Part shown: one piece after another, positions 1 through 13,041 of the stretch
Layout of the letters: each line of letters begins with the position of its first letter
Numbering within the stretch: position 1 is the first letter of the stretch
Assembly: GCA_949752795.1 (NCBI GenBank)
Contig: OX457058.1
Location: forward strand, 37,202,587 to 37,266,586
Length of the DNA stretch: 64,000 nucleotides
Reading direction: 5' to 3'
Source: Hyperoodon ampullatus
Lineage: Eukaryota > Chordata > Mammalia > Artiodactyla > Ziphiidae
Notes under the pieces: generated by a model
Databases searched by the model: none
Told to the model about the DNA's origin: nothing
What the model saw: only the letters and a program-made list of their open reading frames with translations
Program-made: the position numbers and the translations under genes

Positions 1-120
1 ACTATTTTTAACCCTTTGAAGAACTGCCAGACTGTTTCCCAAAGTGGCTGCACCATTTTACATTCCCACCAGTGGTATAGTGGGTTCTGATTCCACCAGC
101 ACTTGCTGTTGTCTCTCTTT
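1..120 (-). mobile_element. L1 3' fragment
   Basis: The text 'gaactgccagactgtttcc' followed by 'attcccaccag' is the reverse complement of mammalian L1 ORF2/3'UTR sequence. The fragment is truncated by the window edge. Confidence 0.7.
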
Positions 121-537
121 TTTTGACCCAAAGCTTTTTTTTTTTTAGTGTATAAAACATGGTTCTGAAATTAAAGTGTAGTGTAAAATGTAGGGAAGAG
201 CAGTAAAGCCATTCTTGTGTATAATCATTTCAGCATTCCTGTTGGTAGGGAGACTCATGCACCATTCCCAACTTAAGCCCAAATCAAAGCAAATAAGTTT
301 CAAGAATATCTACATCATTTGTATTCCTGGGCAATTCTTTTTATGCCTTAATTTTATCAGGACTGCAGTTTCCTTTGCTGTGGCAGTGATTGTAAATGAT
401 TAACAGAGCAATCAAAAGAGTCTATGGGCATATCAAGTCCTTTATCTACCGTCTTTTTTGCCACAATCTGCTACACATTCTTCTGCCATTTCAAGCACTA
501 AAAGATCTCCGAGTGTTTTGTACATATAAATGATATC

Positions 538-745
538 TTTTTTTTTTTTTTTTGCGGTACGCGGGCCTCTCACCACTGTGGCCTCTCCCGCTGCGGAGCA
601 CAGGCTCTGGACACGCAGGCCCAGCGGCCATGGCTCACGGACCCAGCCGCTCCACGGCATGTGGGATTCCCCCGGACCAGGGCACGAACCCGTGTCCCCT
701 GCACCGGCAGGCGGACTTTCAACCACTGCGCCACCAGGGAAGCCC
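538..745 (-). mobile_element. CHR SINE, short type
   Basis: Starts with a T-run then 'gcggtacgcgggcctctcac' and ends 'ccaccagggaagccc', so the element is reversed. The tRNA-derived head at the right end carries A- and B-box-like promoter sequences. Flanked by 'atatctttt'-like target copies. Confidence 0.95.
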
Positions 746-789
746 AATATCTTTTTTTTTTTAATGGATATTTTTCAGCATTTTTTAAA

Positions 790-1134
790 CATTTATTTAT
801 TTATTTATTTTTGGCTGCGTTGGGTCTTCGTTGCTGCGCGTGGGCTCTCTGTAGTTGCAGCGAGCAGGGGCTACTCTTTGTTGCAGTGTACGGGGTTCTC
901 ACTGTGGTGGCTTCTCTTGTTGCGGAGCACAGGCTCTAGGCATGCGGGCTTCAGTAGTTGTGGTACACGGGCTCAGTAGTTGTGGCTCGCAGGCTCTAGA
1001 GTGCAGGCTCAGTAGTTGTGGTGCGTGGGCTTAGTTGCTCCGCGGTATGTGGGATCTTCCCAGACTAGGACTCAAACCCGTGTCCCCTGCACTGGCAGGT
1101 GGATTCTCAACCACTGCACCACCAGGGAAGCCCT
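790..1134 (-). mobile_element. CHR SINE, long type
   Basis: Begins with an ATTT-rich tail and 'ttggctgcgttgggtcttcg', runs through repeated 'cagtagttgtgg' segments and ends 'accagggaagccc'. Full length and reversed. Confidence 0.95.
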
Positions 1135-2085
1135 AAATGAGGGCTGGTTTCAAAGTATTGTTTAACAGTAGTCTCACAAGACTCTCAGAGTAATGCGTTC
1201 TATGACAATAGGAATGAAAGAAGCAACTTCATAAAGTGAGAATCATCTTCTCTCCCACCACCTTACTCTCACTATATCTGAAATCAGAACACCCCAATAA
1301 AGGCCAAAATACTTTATTCCTGATGTTATACTTTACTCTTAACAGAAATAATGTAAAACAGAGACATGAAGCCCTACCAAGAGTTTCTGGTATTTGGATT
1401 AGAGAAAGTTTCATCTACACCCATACTATATTTCAATTTGTTTTGTTTGGTGTACTGGAGGTTTTTATGTCCAAAACAATGCACAGTGGTAAAGTTGAGA
1501 ATGGGTGAAAAGTAAAATTTGTTTGTTTTCCAAAAGTGAGAGACAATTGTAAAAGGAAAAAATGGGGTAGGAGTAACAAGCTGGGAGTCCTGACTACAGG
1601 CATTCTCAGATCCATCTTTTAGGGGGAAATTCATAAGTGAAAACAGAGGATCTGGAAATTGATTCCTTTAAAATTGTCTTTGCTCATGTACCTTTGGAAA
1701 GTCTTTGTGAACCCTAGGGGTATGCACACCCCAACTTTAGACCACTGACCTGAAAGAAGTTGGACTGTGGTTTAGAACTCTGAAAAGAGGCCTGAGCTGG
1801 GGGTGCAAGTTGGGACTCACAGGAATGATATTTGGTGCTGTTTAAAGCAGTGAGAGTGAGATCCCTGAAGAAGGTAATATAGGGGAAGAAGAAAGAAGAG
1901 CCAAGCATTTTGGGTGGTGATCCTCACTTAAGGAGTAAGCAAGAAAAGGAGAGATGGAGAGGAAGAAATCAGAGAGGTAAGGGGGAGAAACCCCACGGGT
2001 GTGAGCACTAGTAGAGTTTTCGGTAAGGATAGCCAACAGTGTGGAGAGGTAAGAGAATGAGGTCTGACAAAAGACCAGCGTGCCT

Positions 2086-2428
2086 GGGGCTTCCCTGGTG
2101 GCGCAGTGGTTAAGAATCCGCCTGCCAGTGCAGGGGACACAGGTTCGAGCCCTGATCCGGGAAGATCCCACATGCCACGGAGCAACTAAGCCCACGAGCC
2201 ACAGCTATTGAGCCTGCACTCTAGAGCCCGTGAGCCACAACTACTGAGCCCACGTGCCACAACTACTGAAGCCCACATGCCTAGAGCCCGTGCTCCACAA
2301 CAAGAGAAGCCACCACAATGAGAAGCCCACGTACTGCAACAAAGAGTAGCCCCCGCTCGCCGCAAGTAGAGAAAGCCCACGCGCAGCAACAAAGACCCAA
2401 CGCAGCCATAAATAAATAAATAAATAAG
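2086..2428 (+). mobile_element. CHR SINE, long type
   Basis: Head 'gggcttccctggtggcgcag', body ending 'cgcagccataaataaataaa'. Full-length forward copy. Confidence 0.95.
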
Positions 2429-2920
2429 TAACTAACTTACAGACAAGTGCGCGCACCAAACGCAGTTGAAAGATTACCACTGCCTACTGCATGGCCTTCT
2501 TATCTGTATTGCAGCCCCTTCAGGAACACGACTACTGCCCTCCATATGTGAAGTGTTGCGTTCTTTAGTCCTAAAACGAAATGCTTGTCTTATCAATGGC
2601 AACAAAACCTGGACCCATCTAGCTTGGACTTAGATACAAAGACAGAAAGGCAGTGGTTTTATTCTCCATCTTTCCTCCCTCTGATCCCCACGCCCTGTCT
2701 AGAGGCAACCTCCTTACCACAGGTTATTGCTGTTCATGGTCTCTTTGTTTCCTTCCGTCCACCCAGGCACTGAGATGTCTTTGTGCTGTAACTTTAACTC
2801 ATTAGATAGTGTTCTCTCTCCTTCCTGTGGCAATGTTGGAACCTGGCGCAGCTGGAGGGTGTCGTCAGGGCCAAGGGCCCTGTAACAATTCCCTTACCCT
2901 TCAGTTTTTAAAAGCTTTGA

Positions 2921-3049
2921 TAGGATTTCCCTGGTGGTCCAGTGATTAAGTCTGTGCACTTCCACCGCGAGGGGGGCGGATTCCATCCCTGGTCGTGGAA
3001 CTAGGATCCCGCGTGCCGCATGGTGCGGCCACAAAATAAGTAAATAAAA
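2921..3049 (+). mobile_element. CHR SINE, C type
   Basis: Head 'atttccctggtggtccagtg' and a short body ending in a TAAA-rich tail. Exact target duplication 'aaaagctttg' at 2910-2919 and 3051-3060. Confidence 0.93.
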
Positions 3050-3363
3050 TAAAAGCTTTGCTGAAACAATTTTGGTAGAATGGTAATGGCAAAAGCCAGA
3101 ATGGAAATGATGAGAGTTGAAATTGGATGTATGGTTGGTTGGTTGGGGGCATGAGTCTTTTTAGAAACTTGCCTTTGGAGGGAAAGAACGAGGAGGGATG
3201 CAAACTACGGTGGAATGTACATAGGGTCAAGAGAAGCTTTTGTTGGTTTTAGGATTGGGGGTCCTAGAACATATGCAGAGATAAAAGGGAAGAGTTCACA
3301 GAAGAGACTGAAGCACAAGAAAGGAGATAATGGAGAGGAAGAGCTCACTAAAGAAGTGGGAGG

Positions 3364-3567
3364 GGGTTTCCCTGGTGGCGCAGTGGTTGAGAGTCCGCCT
3401 GCCGATGCAGGGGACGCGGGTTCGTGCCCCGGTCCGGGAGGATCCTACATGCCGCGGAGCGGCTGGGCCCGTGAGCCGTGGCCGCTGAACCTGCGCGTCG
3501 GAGCCTGTTGCTCCGCAACGGAAGAGGCCACAACAGTGAGAGGCCCGCGTACCGCAAAAAAAAAAAA
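3364..3567 (+). mobile_element. CHR SINE, short type
   Basis: Head 'tttccctggtggcgcagtgg' and end 'gcgtaccgc' plus an A-run. Target duplication 'gaagtgggagg' lies on both sides (just before 3364 and from 3568). Confidence 0.95.
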
Positions 3568-4094
3568 GAAGTGGGAGGAAGTGTGGGACCAAGAGCAAAA
3601 GGCCAGAGAAAGAGGAGCACATCTGTGTCGGAGTCAGCCACGCTCCACTTGGGCGCACAGCCAAAGTACAGTGATCAGGGTCTGCAGGCTTGAGCTCCTG
3701 CAGCCCTGCAACCAATTCCTCACTCTTCTGTACACAGTCAAAATTTGGGGGCGTTGGTGGCCTAAAGTTATGTATGTTTTCTCTATGATTTTCTTAATCT
3801 TTTAAATAACATTTTAGCCATCTCTGCTTTTAATCCACCTCATCTTGGAGACTAGGGTCCTGTCTTTTCTACAGGTTTTTCTCTTCTGCATTCCTTCTGA
3901 TTCTTTGTTAACTAGTCCCGTAGACATGGCCTCCTTATCACCATTCTTAATCCTTAACCTAACTTCCATCTGTGTTTTATCATGTAAGCTGCCAGTAGCT
4001 ATATTCAATTTAAGACAACTTGATAATTAGGTTTGCATGGTGGAAAATCAGCATTTAATTTTTGAAGATGGCTAAAACTATTTTCTCATAATAA

Positions 4095-4259
<165 letters not shown>

Positions 4260-4960
4260 TAGAAGTAATAAATGTCTTTTTAGTACCACAATTGAATATA
4301 TAAAATTGCATATTAAACTTTTCTTTTCTCATTATGACAGCACTAACTTGCTATTCATAGAGCAAAATATTGCAACTCTCTCAATTCTGGAAATTATAAA
4401 ATCTCATTTGGCTTGTTAACAATAAACCCTAACAAAAAGTATATTAAATACTCCCTCCTACACACCTGTATTGTAATTCATGGTTTCACTGTCTTTCCTC
4501 TGGCTTCTATCAGTTAATGAATTACACAGCTCTGTTTTAGTGCCTTCTCCTAAGTGTGTCTGCCTTTGAGTTATGTTAACTAAAATGAGATTCTGAAATT
4601 CATGGTAGTGTTCCATGTAACCTCTTTTCTACTTTTCCATGGAGAATTTTTTTGTTAAACATCTCTCTTTCATTTTCTTTAATTAGTATACGTATTTGTT
4701 TGAATAAATCAAGCAATGCAGAGATAGACCAAGAAGAAGTCAGTAATTTCCTTTTCCAGTCCCTCCTCTCCCAGGCACCTAATATAAATAATAGCTTGTG
4801 TGTGTGTCTGTATCTTTGGCTCTGCCACAGAGAGATGACTTTTTCCTTAATGCCTTTTATTTTTTGATTTTAAAAATAACATACATACAAACAGCAATAA
4901 ATATAGTGAAGAGAATTTAGAAAGCAACAACAAAAAAAGAAAGAATCAAAAGACAAGCCT

Positions 4961-5174
4961 CGGGGGCTTCCCTGATGGCGCAGTGGTTGAGAGTCTGCCT
5001 GCCGATGCAGGGGACACAGGTTCGTGCCCTGGTCCGGGAGGATCCCACATGTCGTGGAGCGGCTGGGCTTGTGAGCCATGGCCGCTGAGCCTGCGCGTCT
5101 GCAGCCTGTGCTCTGCAACGGGAGAGACCACAACAGTGAGAGGCCTGCGTACCGCAAAAAAAAAAAAAAAAAAA
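4961..5174 (+). mobile_element. CHR SINE, short type (first of a pair)
   Basis: Head 'gggcttccctgatggcgcag' and an A-tail ending at 5174. The target copy 'agacaagcctcggg' is repeated before and after. A second SINE follows immediately. Confidence 0.95.
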
Positions 5175-5186
5175 GACAAGCCTCGG

Positions 5187-5394
5187 GCTTCCCAGGTGGC
5201 GCAGTGGTTAAGACTCCGCCTGCCGATGCAGGGGACACGGGTTCGTGCCCCGGTCCGGGAAGATCCCACATGCCGCGGAGCGGCTAGGCCTGTGAGCCAT
5301 GGCCGCTGAGCCTGCGCGCCTGGAGCCTGTGCTCCGCAACGGGAGAGGCCACAACAGTGAGAGGCCCGCATACCGCAAAAAAAAAAAAAAAAAA
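5187..5394 (+). mobile_element. CHR SINE, short type (second of a pair)
   Basis: Head 'gcttcccaggtggcgcagtg' and an A-tail ending about 5394. Its flanks are 'agacaagcctcg' and 'agacaaggctca', the same target already used by the preceding SINE. It differs from its neighbour by scattered substitutions. Confidence 0.95.
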
Positions 5395-6005
5395 GACAAG
5401 GCTCACCATAGGACAAGTCACTGTTACCATTTTGGTTTATTTCCTTCCAATAAGTTTTGTATGCATTTTTCTTTCCATTAGCATACTGTATCTACCGTGT
5501 TTCTAACCTTACCCTGTTTTATATTTTGAACATTTTCTCATGTCATTTTAAAAACTTACAAAACACTGAATAGTTGCAATATGTTTTAGTTTATAAATTC
5601 CTTTCTTAATTATTGTCCTAATGCTGGCCCTTAAGATTTTTCTGATTTTAAAAATTATAAACAAAACTTCTTATATAATAAGTCCTTGGATCACTTTATT
5701 TCCTAGAAAGAAACTGAATCAAAAGGTAGGAGCATTTCTAAGGCTCTTGATAGGTATTGCCATATGCTTTCTACAAAGTTTGTGTAAGAGTGCCTTTCCA
5801 TCTCATAGCAAGTGTGAAACAGAGCCCAGGGTTCCTCCAAGTCTACCTAAGGAGTTATTTGGAGGGACAGGATTAAAGGTTAAATCTTGTCATTTCCAGT
5901 GCACGCGATCCGTTGCTTGACTTATTCTACCTATGTGGTTTTCCTCTGCTGTGAGAAAACTATACCTCTGTTTACAGTTCAGATATTTCTGAGAACATAA
6001 TGTAG

Positions 6006-6263
<258 letters not shown>

Positions 6264-6393
6264 TAGTATATAAGCCACCTCGTACACGTAGGATGAAAAT
6301 TGTTTTCACCGTAAAGGTAGTAAACATCAAAATAAGGCAGATTTAAAAACTGATGTTTTTTTGAGACATCTAAAATTACTTTTTCTTTCTTTT

Positions 6394-6770
6394 TTTAAAA
6401 TTTATTTAATTTATTTGTGTGTTTGTTTTTGGCTGCATTGGGTCTTCATTGCTGCATGCAGGCTTTCTCTAGTTGTGGTGAGCAGAGGCTACTCTTCGTT
6501 GCGGTGCTTGGGCTTCTCACTGCAGTGGCTTCTCTTGTTGTGGAGCATGGGCTCTAGGTGCATGGGCTTCAGTAGTTGTGGCACATGAGCTCAGTAGTTG
6601 TGGCTCACAGGCTCAGTAGTCGTGGCTCGTGGGCTGTAGACTGCAGGCTCAGTAGTTGTGGTGCACGGGCTTAGTTGCTCCGCGGCATGTGGGATCTTCC
6701 TGGACCAGGGCTCGAACCCATGTCCCCTGCATTGGCAGGTGGATTCTTAACCACTGCGCCACCAGGGAAA
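6394..6770 (-). mobile_element. CHR SINE, long type
   Basis: Reversed full-length copy ending 'ccaccagggaaac'. The target sequence 'ctttttctttctt' flanks both sides. Confidence 0.94.
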
Positions 6771-6789
6771 CTGCTTTTTCTTTCTTAAA

Positions 6790-7246
6790 TCAAAAAACCT
6801 TTTTATTGAGATGTAATTCACATACCATACAATTCCCCCTTCCAAAGTTTACAAGTCAGTGGAGTTTAGTACATTCACAAGGTCGTGCAACCATCACCAC
6901 TGTCTGATTCCAGAACATTTCATCATCCCAGAAAAAAACCCCATATCTACTAGCAGTCACTTCTCACTCCCCTAACACCTGGTCCTTGGCAACCACTAAT
7001 CTATTAACTACTACTAATCTGTCTCTATAGAGTTTCCTATTCTGGACATTTCATATAAATGGAATCATACAATATGTGTTCTTCTGTGACTGATTTCTCT
7101 TACTTATTAGCATGTTTTCAAGATTTATCCATATTGTAGCATGTATCAGTATGTCACTCTTTTTTGTGGCTGGATAATATTCCATTGTATGGAAGTACCA
7201 CAGTTTGTTATCCATTCATCAGTTGGTAGACATTTGGGTTATATCC

Positions 7247-7277
<31 letters not shown>

Positions 7278-7915
7278 CTGCTTTGGGTCTTTGTTGCTGC
7301 ATGCGGGCTTTCTCTAGTTGCAGCGAGCGGGGGCTACTCTTCATTGCAGTGCGCGGGCTTCTTATTGCAGTGGCTTCTCTTGCTGTGGAGCACAGGCTCT
7401 AGGCGCGCGGGTTCAGTAGCTGTGGCTCACGGGCTCTAGAGTGCAGGTTCAGTAGTTGTAGCACGCTGGCTTAGTTGCTCTGCAGCATGTGGGATCTTCC
7501 CAGACCAGGGCTCGAACCCGTGTCCCCTGCATTGGCAGACGGAGTCTAAACCACTGCGCCACCAGGGAAGTCCCTGTATCCACTTTTTGACTATTGTGAA
7601 TAATGCGTCTGTGAACATTTCTGTACAGGTTTTTGTGTGAACTTGTTTTCAGTTCTCTTGGGTAGATGGAAGATTGCAATTGCTCAGTCATATGGAAACT
7701 CTGTTTAACTTTTTGAGGAACTGCCAAACTGTTTTGCAAAGCAGCTACAAAATTTTGCATTCCTACCAGCAATGTATGAGCTTCCAGTGTCTCCATCTCA
7801 CCAACACTTATTACTGTCTTTTTTTACTATATCCATCCTAGTGTATGTAAAGTGGTATCTCGTGATTTTTGTTTGCATTCCCTAATAACTAATGATGTTG
7901 AGCATCTGCTTCTGA
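6790..7915 (-). mobile_element. L1 3' end, interrupted by a SINE
   Basis: Recognised from 'ttattgagatgtaattcaca', 'gcaaccatcaccac', 'ttctggacatttcatataaa', 'aatattccattgtatgg' and 'tgatgttgagcatct', which are reverse-strand 3' L1 sequence of old mammalian subfamilies. A long CHR SINE splits it at 7251-7576. Confidence 0.85.
7251..7576 (-). mobile_element. CHR SINE, long type, inside L1
   Basis: T-run then 'tctgctttgggtctttgttg', ending 'ccaccagggaagtccc'. Target duplication 'tatccacttttt' on both sides shows insertion into the older L1. Confidence 0.94.
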
Positions 7916-8714
7916 GAGGATAAATTTATCACCCATGTAGATCAAGAAGGAAGCAAGAACATTCTAGGGCATCCCATACTGTGGCAAATATGAAACTTGG
8001 ATAGATCTCTCTACATACAAGGATGAATTTGAGGAGAATGACTAATAATTTTTTTGTAGCCTATGAAGTTTTCAGCGCACAAAAAAAGAAATCATTACCG
8101 TGAAGATTCAGAAGGAAAAGTATCTCCCAAAATTATTTCCTGAGGGAAAACAAAAGGAAATCTTAGAGGATATCGGCTTAATATCCTCAGAAAGATTTAA
8201 GAAGACTTGACTTATATGAACTAGAAACAGTTTGCCATAAGAAGATGTTATGAAGAGGCTGAGACGAAGGGATAAATAAAAAGTCAGTTTATCCAGATAA
8301 GAAAATACAAGAAAAACAAAACAAATAGAATTATATATCAAAACACAAATGGTTCAATTCCATGCAGGCATTTGAATCAGTGATGTAGTGAATAACTTGA
8401 GAATGTGAAGGGAAAAAAAACATGAAAATTGAGTGGAAAAAAACAAAAAAATTATTGGTAGCTGGGAGAGCAGGGGTTCAGCCTAAGAATAATAAGTATA
8501 CCCAAAAAAGAAATAGGGATAGTTGAGATCAATAGAGTAGTCAAATGTATTATAAATAAATACATAACAAATATGTAACAAATTTAAGAGTTATCTCAAG
8601 ATCACTGGAGAAAAGCTTACATGTAGACATAGTTCAGAACATTTTGTTTGATTTACAGTTATAAGAAATTGTATTCATGACGATAAAGAAATAGGTTACT
8701 CAACAAAGAACGAG

Positions 8715-9076
8715 AGGGACTTCCCTGGTGGCACAGTGGTTAAGAATCCGCCTGCCATTGCAGGGGACACGGGTTCGATCCCTGGTCCAGGAATATCCCA
8801 CATGCCGCGGAGCAGCTAAGCCCGTGTGCCACAAATAGCGAGCCTGCGCTCTAGAGCCCGCGAGCCACAACTACTGAGCCCACGTGCTGCAACTACTGAA
8901 GCCCGCGTGCCTAGAGCCCATGCTCCACAACAAGCGAAGCCACTGCAATGAGAAACCCACGCACCGCAATGAAGTGTAGACCTCGCTCGCTGCAACTAGA
9001 GAAAGCCTATGCATGGCAACGAAGACCCAACGCAGCCAAAAATCAATCAATCAATAAATTAAATTAAAATTAAAAA
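8715..9076 (+). mobile_element. CHR SINE, long type
   Basis: Full forward copy with a TCAA/TAAA tail. Exact target duplication 'aaagaacgag' at 8705-8714 and 9077-9086. Confidence 0.96.
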
Positions 9077-9089
9077 AAAGAACGAGTAA

Positions 9090-10395
9090 TAGACATGCCT
9101 GAGACAGTTACACTAAATTAAAAAAACAGAAGTGAACTATCTCCAGAATCAGAAGAGGGAAGGCTGGGACTGAAGAGTTTCACACCAGCTCATTGTCATT
9201 TATGTCGGAAACAATAGAAAGGTTTTTCAAATATGTAAAATGCTGGTTAATTTTCACTGACATAACTGTAGAAGGCATTCTTCCCAAATTAATATGTAGC
9301 TAATCAAAATTGCAGTGTTTTCTTCCTTTGATAAACTTTTCCCAAAGTTTGCCTGGAAGAATATTCAAGTGAAAATAATCAAAAGAATTTGGCAAGAAAA
9401 TAATAACACACGAACACTGGCTTTGCAATACGTTAAAGATCAATGGAACAGAAATCCAGAAATCGACTGGAAAACAGGTAAAAACAGTATATGATAAGGA
9501 AGGCATTTAAAATTAATTAGGAAAGGAAGATTATTCAACTAGTGGTACTGGTTACCTGATGGGGAGAATTGTTCTAAGTCCTCATATCAAAGTTAATTAT
9601 AGGTAAATAAAGGTACAGATATTTTTAAATGTATGCACGCTGAGTGAAAGAGAACCTAAGCTTAAAAACAGCCCAAAAGGAAGTAATTGCTAGAAATGAT
9701 TAAAAACCTAAACAACTAAACACTTCTATATCTGTAAAACAAAAATTAAAGGCAACAGCAAAATGGGAACTATAGCTTCCTCAAATAAAACATAATGAAG
9801 AGCTTGTAAAAATGTGAGAAGAAAAACATGAGTCTCAAATAGTAAATTATGCAAGACTATCAAGAAACTGTTGGAAAGGAGGAACTACAGAGGGCTAAAT
9901 ACAAATTTTTTAAGTGCAATTTTGCTAATAATCAAAGGAATTAAAATTTAGAACAGTGAGATCATGTTTACCTCTTGTATTAGCAAACTTTTATTAACTG
10001 TCGGGGACAGTGTTGTCAGAGACGATTTTCTGTAGTACTCATGAGAGCCTTTCTGGAAAACAATGTGGTAGACCATATTTAAGAGCCTCAAATCTGAAAC
10101 ATGGGTGTGGAATTTACATCAGTGTTATTTTTAATAGTAAATAGCTTAAATGTCCTGAGAGCATGATTGGTTACATTATGGTACATCCCTGCCATTAAAA
10201 AATGGTTTATGGGCTTCCCTGGTGGCGCAGTGGTTGAGTCTGCCTGCCGATGCAGGGGACACGGGTTCGTGCCCCGATCCGGGAAGATCCCACGTGCCGC
10301 GGAGCGGCTGGGCCCGTGAGCCATGGCCGCTGAGCCTGCGCGTCTGGAGCCTGTGCTCCGCAATGGGAGAGGCCACAGCAGTAGGAGGCCCGCGT

Positions 10396-10431
<36 letters not shown>

Positions 10432-10500
10432 TTTATGAAGAACTTTTTAATGATATGAAAATGTTCAAATGTTAATGATGGATAAATGTAAGGAAAAATA
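9090..10500 (+). mobile_element. Degraded L1 (ORF2 3' end/3'UTR)
   Basis: Scattered L1 ORF2-like phrases such as 'agaaatcgactgg', 'tatatgataaggaaggcat' and, further on, 'tctggaaaacaatgtgg', all frame-broken. A short SINE interrupts it at 10211. Boundaries are uncertain. Confidence 0.6.
10211..10426 (+). mobile_element. CHR SINE, short type
   Basis: Forward copy with a long A-tail (about 28 A). Target 'aaaaaatggtttatg' present on both sides (about 10197 and 10423). Confidence 0.96.
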
Positions 10501-10523
10501 TAATTAAAAAGTGTGTAATCTCA

Positions 10524-10840
10524 GGCTTCCCTGGTGGTGCAGTGGTTAAGAATCCGCCTGCCAATGCAGGGGACACGGGTTCGAGCCCTGGTCCAGGAAG
10601 ATCCCACATGCCGCGGAGCAACTAAGCCCGTGCACCACAACTACCGAGCCTGCGCTCTAGAGCCCACGCGCCACAACCACTGAAGCCTGTGCGCCTAGAG
10701 CCCGTGCTCCACAACAAGAGAAGCCAGCGCACTGCAACAAAGAGTAGCCCCCTCTCGCCACAATTAGAGAAAGCCCGATTGCAGCAACAAAGACCCAAAA
10801 GAGCCAAAAATAATAAATAAATAAATTTATTTTTTTTAAA
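10524..10840 (+). mobile_element. CHR SINE, long type
   Basis: Head 'ggcttccctggtggtgcagt' and a TAAA-rich tail. Target duplication 'aaaagtgtgtaatctca' is exact on both sides. Confidence 0.96.
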
Positions 10841-11183
10841 AAAAGTGTGTAATCTCAACCATAAAAAAATTGAATAGAAAACTAAAAAGAAAGCCAATTT
10901 TTTAAAGTTCTTTAATTCTTTATATATAGTGTATTCTATAACATACATACATACATGTATACATATTTTTATATATAAAACACTTTGATCAAATATATAG
11001 TTTTTTCAATTGGTGAACTTTTTTTTTTTTTTTAATCTAATTGTTTCTGCTCTCAGAGCAGCTAATCCTCACAGTCAAGGTATAATAATATAACCAACTG
11101 GACAGCCTTAATCTTACTAGATTTGTGGGATAGAATAAAACTTGGTTGTTTTTCTTCACAAAGATATGATGGTAGCCTGAAGT

Positions 11184-11482
11184 TTTTTTGTTTTTTGGGT
11201 TTTTCTTTTTTGTCTGCATTGGGTCTTCGTTGCTGCGCGTGGGCTTTCTCTAGTTGCGGCAAGCAGGGGCTACTCTTCGTTGCGGTGCGGTGGCTTCTCT
11301 TGTTGCGGAGCACAGGCTCTAGGTGTGCAGGCTTCAGTAGTTGTGGCGCGTGGGCTCAGTAGTTGTGGCGCACGGGCTTAGTTGCTCTGCGGCATGTGGG
11401 ATCTTCCCGGACCAGGGCTCGTACCCTTGTCCCCTGCGTTGACAGGCGGGTTCTTTAACCACTGTGCCACCAGGGAAGTCCC
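11184..11482 (-). mobile_element. CHR SINE, long type (first of a same-target pair)
   Basis: Reversed copy from the T-rich stretch and 'tctgcattgggtcttcgttg' to 'ccaccagggaagtcc'. Flanked by 'tagcctgaag' at 11173-11182 and 11483-11492. Confidence 0.95.
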
Positions 11483-11492
11483 TAGCCTGAAG

Positions 11493-11712
11493 TTTTTTTT
11501 TGTTTGTTTTGTTTTGTTTTGCGGTACGCGGGCCCCTCGCTGTTGTGGCCTCTCCCGTTACGGAGCCCAGGCTCCGGACGCGCAGGCTGAGAGGCCATGG
11601 CTCACGGGCCTAGCCTCTCCGCGGCACGTGAGATCTTCCCGGACCGGGGCACGAACCCGTGTCCCCTGCATCGGCAGGCAGACTCTCAACCACTGCGCCA
11701 CCAGGGAAGCCC
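11493..11712 (-). mobile_element. CHR SINE, short type (second of a same-target pair)
   Basis: Reversed copy with a TTTTG-rich tail, ending 'ccaccagggaagcc'. Flanked by 'tagcctgaag' at 11483-11492 and 11713-11722, the same target as its neighbour. Confidence 0.95.
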
Positions 11713-13041
11713 TAGCCTGAAGTTTTAAAAGCAACACAGAAGAAATAAAGAAGGAATTAACAACTGCACAAAGCCAGTGTTCCCAGTTATAAGAAATAAA
11801 GAGTCTCAGAAGGCATTGGTGTCATAGTCACCTCATGAGCCTGCAGCCTCCCTCACAGCCCTGTGCTCACCCGACCTTGGGAGATGCACCCAGGCTTCTT
11901 GGAAACCTGTACGCCTGTGGGCTGACTCACCTTGCTTTACAGCCTCTCCACCTGCTCTCCCACCTCTAGAGACTACAGTAGACTTTCTCTTTCCAAGGAG
12001 ATTCGCCTTTGATTGCAGTGCCATAAATTTAGACGGATGGCTGACCTAAAGTACAGGCCACCAGCATCTCCAGCGTTGATGAGCACCCCCGTCTGCCATC
12101 CATGGCGTGCAGTTCCTAGCTGTGGTACTTACAGTCACTGAAATCATGTCGTTAGCCTCAGTCTGGCTGCCAGATCGTCCAGTTGCTTTTGAAATACTAT
12201 TTTTGAAGTAGCAATTCATTTTTTTAGGTGGTAAAAAAAGGCTTGCAGCTTTATTTGTATAATGTAATTTTGCCTGGAGATATAATATTTTTGGCTGGGT
12301 TATGGGTCCTAAATTTGCCACTGAAATGGATAGGCTTGAAAGAGATTTTTTACTAAAAACTGATATATCAAGCTCCTGAAATTTAGCTATCACCTTGCTT
12401 CCAGTGAGTAATTTGCATAGGCCAAGATCCACGGTCTCCAGCCTTTTTTTTCCCTAGTATAAGCAACTCTCAGACTTTTGCCCATGAGTTCCAATAAAAT
12501 TTTCACAAGTTTTGACTCTGAAATTAGCTGATGAATAAAAGGAGCTGGTGTGTGATCACTTGCTCCCACTGGAAAACCGGATAGTAAGTTCTCACCTGGA
12601 GCAGGTGAGAATGCCACTGTTCCTGAATCATTGGAAAATCTAGCAGCAGTGACCTCTAAAAGCCCAAGCCCTGGGAACAACCAGAGCTCCTGAGAAACAC
12701 AGTTACCAGGGCAACAGGGATATCATGGCTGGGTGAGCCACACCCCCACACCTCCATATCGAAAACATACGAGAGCAAACAGTGGTAACACATCAGGAGG
12801 CAACTACTGCTGATCCTGGCTCCCTTGGTGATAGCACCAAATCACACAAGCAAGTGCCTGCCACACGGAGCTTCTCTTTACTTTCTTGGGTCTGAATAGA
12901 ACTGCAAATTATCAATATGAAAATCTCATATTAGTCATGCTAAATAATGGAACCAAGTAATAGACTCTTATATAGAGTACATTTTAAAGTAAAATAGAAG
13001 ATAAAGCTCCTAGAAGCATCTATTATTAAAATGTTCCTTTA

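Noticed and set aside
2086..2200. tRNA gene-like A and B boxes
   Set aside because: These are the tRNA-derived heads of CHR SINEs, without a foldable complete cloverleaf.
3296..3805. Open frames of 70-196 codons with recurring peptides such as PADAGDAGSCPGPG and CGTRASHCCGL
   Set aside because: The same peptides appear at nearly every short CHR SINE in the window, on both strands. They are translations of the SINE, not a protein family.
4951..5407. CRISPR-like repeat-spacer pattern
   Set aside because: The repeats are two 200-bp SINEs with target copies between them in a mammalian intron, not short regular repeats.
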